From the NCBI RefSeq assembly GCF_001294205.1, contig NZ_LAQT01000009.1:62001-126000 (forward strand): a stretch of 64,000 bases of DNA. Reading direction: 5' to 3'. Shown piece after piece: positions 60,882 to 64,000 of the stretch; the first letter of the stretch is position 1, and every line of letters starts with the position of its first letter. The position numbers and the translations under genes were made by a program. The notes beneath the pieces were generated by a model, which searched no databases, was not told the origin of the DNA, and saw only the letters and a program-made list of their open reading frames with translations. Source of the stretch: Amantichitinum ursilacus (GTDB lineage: Bacteria; Pseudomonadota; Gammaproteobacteria; Burkholderiales; Chitinibacteraceae).

Positions 60882-62323
60882 AGTGCGGCTCCGGGTGTAA
60901 CGGTGTTGTGTGTCGGCGCGATGGCCACGCTGTCGGCAGTCCAGCCGCCACCCAGCGCTTTGTAAAGGGCAATCCAGTCTTCGATGCGATCGCGCTGCAC
61001 GCCAATCAGATTGACGCGGGCGTTGAGCGTGTCGCGGCGCGCCAGTTCCAGCGTCAGCGCGCTGCCCAGTCCGGCCTTGTTGTTGGTGGTGGCGGCGTCT
61101 TCATAGTCTTGATAACCCTGCACGCTGATCGCGTAATCGCTTTGCTGCAGCGCCGCGCTATTGAGCTTGACCATGGCCTGTTCGACTTCCTGCACCGCGC
61201 TGCGTACTTTGCCGCGCCACGTGGCCAGCGCCAGGTTGTAGCGGGCGATGGCGGCGCGCTCGGCTGCGTCATTGGCGCCACCGTCCACTAACGGCACGGC
61301 CAGCGCCGGTGCAATTGACCACGGCAACAGCGTGCTGCGCGTACCGGCTTGCAAGAGCGACGACAGCGAAATCGAGCCGCTCAGCGTCAGATCGGGGTAT
61401 TTGGCCGCTTGCGCCGCGCCGATTTCGGCGCTGGCAGCGGCGAGTTCGCGTTCGGCCGCAGCCAGATCGGGCCGTTGCTGCAGCAATTGCGCGGGCACGC
61501 TGTTGACGGCCACGTCGCCCAGCGCGGGCAGGGCATCGGGCGTGCCACCCAGCAAGCCGCGCAATTGCGGCTCGTCCATGCCGGTCAGCCGCACCAGCGA
61601 TTTCACCGTGATGTCGCAACTGGCGCGCGTGCTGGTCAGCGCGATGCTGACCGCGGCGGCGTTGGCGCGCGCTTGCGCCAGCTCGGAAGGCGGTTGCAGC
61701 CCGGCTGCGGCGTTTACGCCCGTCAAGCGCACGGTTTCCTGATACGACTTGACGCTACGTTCGTATACATCCACCTGCAGCTGGCAGGCGCGGTAATCGA
61801 CGTAATCAGTGGCCACTTCGGCGGCCAGGCTGATGCGCGCATCGTGCCAGTCGGCCATGCGCGCGGTGATGCGGGCGGTGGCGGCTTCTTTATTGCGCCG
61901 GATCTTGCCAAACAGATCCAGCTCCCACGATGCATCCGCGCCCACGCTGCGATTGGTGCTGGCGGGTACGGCATCGCTGCGCTTGTCCCCGGCGCGCGTC
62001 ACGCTGGCGTTGCCATTGATTTGCGGCCAGGCGGCGGCGCTGTCGGTGGCCAGCGTGGCGCGCGCGCTTTCGATATTGGCCCAGGCCTGGTCCAGCGTGG
62101 GGCTGTCGGCTTCTGCCGCGGCAATCAATTGGGTCAGCACGCGGTCGCCCGCTTGCTGCCACCACGCCACCAGTTGCTGCGTTTTGCCCGCATGCGGCAG
62201 CGTGGCCTGCCAACCGGGCGGCATGGCCGGTTGCGGCGCTTGATAATCGGGGCCGACGGCGCAGCCCGCCAGCGCCAGAGCCAGCAGCGGCGTCATCAGT
62301 CCGCAAAAACGACGGTTAAACAT
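60878..62323 (-). CDS. Outer-membrane efflux factor (NodT/OprM family lipoprotein)
   Basis: A 481-residue precursor from the ATG at 62323, MFNRRFCGLMTPLLALALAGC, with lipobox ALAGC. The mature start AVGPDYQAPQPAMPPGW is the NodT-family hallmark. Two OEP repeats follow, with long helices (ARATLATDSAAAWPQINGNA; LLQQRPDLAAAERELAAASA) and QAAKYPDLTLSGS. The frame continues upstream without family features, so the later start is preferred. First gene of the efflux operon; CpxR-type boxes lie 73-87 and 169-183 bases upstream. Confidence 0.93.
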   Translation of the reverse strand: MFNRRFCGLMTPLLALALAGCAVGPDYQAPQPAMPPGWQATLPHAGKTQQLVAWWQQAGDRVLTQLIAAAEADSPTLDQAWANIESARATLATDSAAAWPQINGNASVTRAGDKRSDAVPASTNRSVGADASWELDLFGKIRRNKEAATARITARMADWHDARISLAAEVATDYVDYRACQLQVDVYERSVKSYQETVRLTGVNAAAGLQPPSELAQARANAAAVSIALTSTRASCDITVKSLVRLTGMDEPQLRGLLGGTPDALPALGDVAVNSVPAQLLQQRPDLAAAERELAAASAEIGAAQAAKYPDLTLSGSISLSSLLQAGTRSTLLPWSIAPALAVPLVDGGANDAAERAAIARYNLALATWRGKVRSAVQEVEQAMVKLNSAALQQSDYAISVQGYQDYEDAATTNNKAGLGSALTLELARRDTLNARVNLIGVQRDRIEDWIALYKALGGGWTADSVAIAPTHNTVTPGAAL

Positions 62324-62395
62324 GGCAGGAATAATCCGGTATTTGTCTACGGCAGGATTCTGGCCGCTGCGCGGGTTAACCGCAGTAAACCGAAT

Positions 62396-62410
62396 GTAAA
62401 AACGCGTAAA
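62396..62410 (+). promoter_or_regulatory. CpxR box (proximal to the efflux operon)
   Basis: GTAAAAACGCGTAAA fits GTAAA-N5-GTAAA exactly. A further GTAAA at 62385-62389 gives a triple array with spacing of 11 and 10 bases. It lies 73 bases upstream of the outer-membrane factor start. Confidence 0.75.
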
Positions 62411-62491
62411 GATGACGCAGACGCTACAAAACGATACCGGTGCTGGCGCTGCGGCTTTGGGTGTGCGCGCAACAGCGGCGGGGCGGCGCAA

Positions 62492-62506
62492 GTAAATTCT
62501 GGTAAA
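62492..62506 (+). promoter_or_regulatory. CpxR box (proximal to cpxR)
   Basis: GTAAATTCTGGTAAA fits GTAAA-N5-GTAAA exactly, 74 bases upstream of the cpxR start. This suggests autoregulation of the two-component system and shared control with the divergent pump. Confidence 0.75.
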
Positions 62507-62580
62507 CCGGTTCCGGCGCGTGCGAGCGCGCTTTTATACTCAGTGCCTGGCCCCCTTATTAAGAAAAATCGCAGAACCCC

Positions 62581-63279
62581 ATGACCCGAGTGCTTTTAAT
62601 CGACGACGACACTGCGCTGTCTGCCTTGCTGGGCGAATACCTGGAGCAGGAAGGCTTTGCCGTGGCGTTTGCCGCCGATGGCCAGGGTGGCGCGGCCGCC
62701 GCCTTAAGTGGTGCGCACGACATGGTGGTGCTGGATGTGATGTTGCCCGGGCTGAATGGCGTGGAGGTGCTGCGGCAAATCCGCCAGCACAGCCGCATTC
62801 CCGTATTGATGCTGACCGCGCGCGGCGATGACATCGACCGCATTCTGGGGCTGGAACTGGGCGCGGATGATTACGTGCCCAAACCGTGCTCGCCGCGCGA
62901 ACTGACTGCGCGGTTGCGCGCCATTCTGCGGCGCTTGCAACCCGACGAAACCAGCGGCGCCGTCGCCGCCAGCAAGCTGATCGTGGCCGGTTTGCTCAGC
63001 ATGAATCCGGGCGAGCGCACTGCCACCTGGCGCGGCTTGCCGCTGGAGCTGACCAGCACCGAGTTCAGCCTGCTGGCCGAACTGGCGCGCAACGCCGGGC
63101 GCGTGGTGGGCAAGCAGGCCTTGTCCGAACAGGCGCTGGGCCGCCCGTTAACGCGCTTTGATCGCAATATTGATGTGCATATCAGCAGCATCCGGCAAAA
63201 GCTGGTGCACCCCAATCCGGCCAAAACCATGATCCTGACCGTGCGCGGCGTGGGTTATCAGTTGCTGCGCGAGGATTGA
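62581..63279 (+). CDS. cpxR: CpxR-like response regulator (OmpR/PhoB family)
   Basis: A 232-residue regulator of the envelope stress response. The receiver domain has the acidic pair in LLIDDD, the phospho-acceptor Asp52 in VVLDVMLPG, Thr79 in MLTARG and Lys101 in YVPKP. LGLELGADDYVPKP followed by RELTARLRAILRR is very close to E. coli CpxR. The winged-helix output domain (about 135-230) has LELTSTEFSLLAELARNAG and RFDRNIDVHISSIRQKL. It is followed after 3 bases by its sensor kinase, and two GTAAA-N5-GTAAA sites precede it. Confidence 0.92.
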   Translation: MTRVLLIDDDTALSALLGEYLEQEGFAVAFAADGQGGAAAALSGAHDMVVLDVMLPGLNGVEVLRQIRQHSRIPVLMLTARGDDIDRILGLELGADDYVPKPCSPRELTARLRAILRRLQPDETSGAVAASKLIVAGLLSMNPGERTATWRGLPLELTSTEFSLLAELARNAGRVVGKQALSEQALGRPLTRFDRNIDVHISSIRQKLVHPNPAKTMILTVRGVGYQLLRED

Positions 63280-63282
63280 ACG

Positions 63283-64000
63283 ATGGGGCGTATTTTCTGG
63301 AAGTTTTTGTTTGCGTTCTGGCTGGCGATGTTTGCGGTGGGGCTGACGCTGGTGGCGGGGTCGGATCTGGTGCGCCGCATGCAGCATATCCCCGAACAGA
63401 ACGCCGAGACCGATGCTTTAGGCGAACGTGTCAAACAGGTGAGTGAGCTGCTGGCGCGCGAGGATATCGCTGGCGCACAGGCCTTGCTGCGGCACTGGCG
63501 CAATCAGCGGCAGGACCCCGAAGTGTTTGTGATTGATGAAGCGGGCGCGGAACTGCTCAACCGGCCGCTCTCGCCCGACGATCTGGCCTTTGCCCGCAAT
63601 GCGGACAAACAAGCCGAGCCGTTTGCGCAATGGCTGAGCACGCCCGATGGCGATCGCTACGCCGTGACCACGCATGTGACGCGCGCCATGTATATGTCGT
63701 ATCACACCGGCATCCGGCTGACGTGGCAGTGGCTGGTGGCGATTGCCTCGCTGGTGGGGCTGTTTTTTAGCGCGTTGCTGGCCTGGCATTGGGCGCGGCC
63801 GCTGCGCGCTTTGCGTTGGGCCTTGCACAATATCGCCAAAGGCCATCTGGACACCCGCGTCATGCCCCGCATGGGCAAACGCCGCGACGAACTGGGCCGG
63901 CTGGGCCAGGATTTCGACAGCATGGCGCAACGGCTGGAATTGCTGGTGGATGCGCAACGGCGGCTGCTGCACGACGTGTCGCACGAACTGCGCTCTCCCT
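63283..64000 (+). CDS. cpxA: CpxA-like sensor histidine kinase (3' end outside window)
   Basis: The first 239 codons of an inner-membrane kinase. The N-terminal helix (FWKFLFAFWLAMFAVGLTLV) is followed by a periplasmic sensor region (about 35-145), a second helix (WLVAIASLVGLFFSALLAW), a HAMP linker (RALRWALHNIAKGHLDTRV) and the start of the dimerisation domain with the H-box LLHDVSHELRSP; the phospho-accepting His is residue 234. The ATG lies 3 bases after the cpxR stop. The catalytic ATPase domain is beyond the window. Confidence 0.92.
   Translation, partial: MGRIFWKFLFAFWLAMFAVGLTLVAGSDLVRRMQHIPEQNAETDALGERVKQVSELLAREDIAGAQALLRHWRNQRQDPEVFVIDEAGAELLNRPLSPDDLAFARNADKQAEPFAQWLSTPDGDRYAVTTHVTRAMYMSYHTGIRLTWQWLVAIASLVGLFFSALLAWHWARPLRALRWALHNIAKGHLDTRVMPRMGKRRDELGRLGQDFDSMAQRLELLVDAQRRLLHDVSHELRSP

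Overview
The window is high-GC chromosomal DNA of a betaproteobacterium, most likely of the order Neisseriales. The pointers are a tmRNA whose proteolysis tag reads ANDETYALAA (the tag I know from Neisseria), ubiquinone biosynthesis (ubiG), and a CpxR/CpxA pair beside an RND pump. I read all coordinates and motifs directly from the sequence. Family names come from remembered family signatures, not from a database search.

Layout. (1) 1-500: tail of a CDI-type toxin (bacterial RNase A-like domain) overlapping its CdiI-like immunity gene, then a terminator. (2) 500-1840: decayed DNA beside the 3' end of ssrA, a common island insertion site. (3) 1839-9610: housekeeping genes: ssrA, acuI-like reductase, gph, ubiG, an MtaD-like amidohydrolase, an Ala-rich lipoprotein, a PLD-like protein, an RoxA-like ribosomal oxygenase, a peroxiredoxin-like protein lacking its peroxidatic Cys, and an SlyD-like FKBP. 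(4) 9932-28757: a two-partner secretion / contact-dependent inhibition locus: a small TpsA, a TpsB transporter, a periplasmic parvulin, a giant (about 4350 aa) CdiA-like effector ending in a papain/C39-like cysteine-protease toxin, and its presumed immunity gene. (5) 28758-38193: an AT-richer graveyard and library of orphan toxin tails and immunity genes, interspersed with copies of the 3' part of the main cdiA. It includes one large orphan CdiA-CT module (31.6-33.9 kb) and a frameshifted relative (37.2-37.6 kb), both encoding the same unrecognised GPHDF-motif toxin. Each is followed by an exported, possibly membrane-anchored immunity protein. (6) 38.2-43.1 kb: an orphan lipoprotein, then nrdA with NrdR and DnaA boxes upstream and no nrdB after it. 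(7) 43.1-48.9 kb, minus strand: a bacteriocin/microcin cluster with a double-glycine precursor, a C39-peptidase ABC exporter, an HlyD adaptor broken by an 11-bp tandem duplication, and two CPBP membrane proteins, one frameshifted at a homopolymer. (8) 49.3-56.5 kb: EamA transporter, PhyH dioxygenase with divergent AraC regulator, TPR protein, ArsB-like permease, and a secreted beta-helix protein with carbohydrate-binding-like repeats. (9) 56.55-64 kb: a three-gene RND efflux operon divergent from cpxRA, with exact GTAAA-N5-GTAAA CpxR boxes in the shared promoter region.

How the parts work together: regions 1, 4, 5 and 7 are all interbacterial competition systems. The main CDI locus delivers one toxin. 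The orphan array keeps alternative toxin tails and a stack of immunity genes, with long stretches of homology to the main cdiA that could allow toxin exchange. The bacteriocin cluster is a second, diffusible weapon whose export machinery appears switched off in this sequence.
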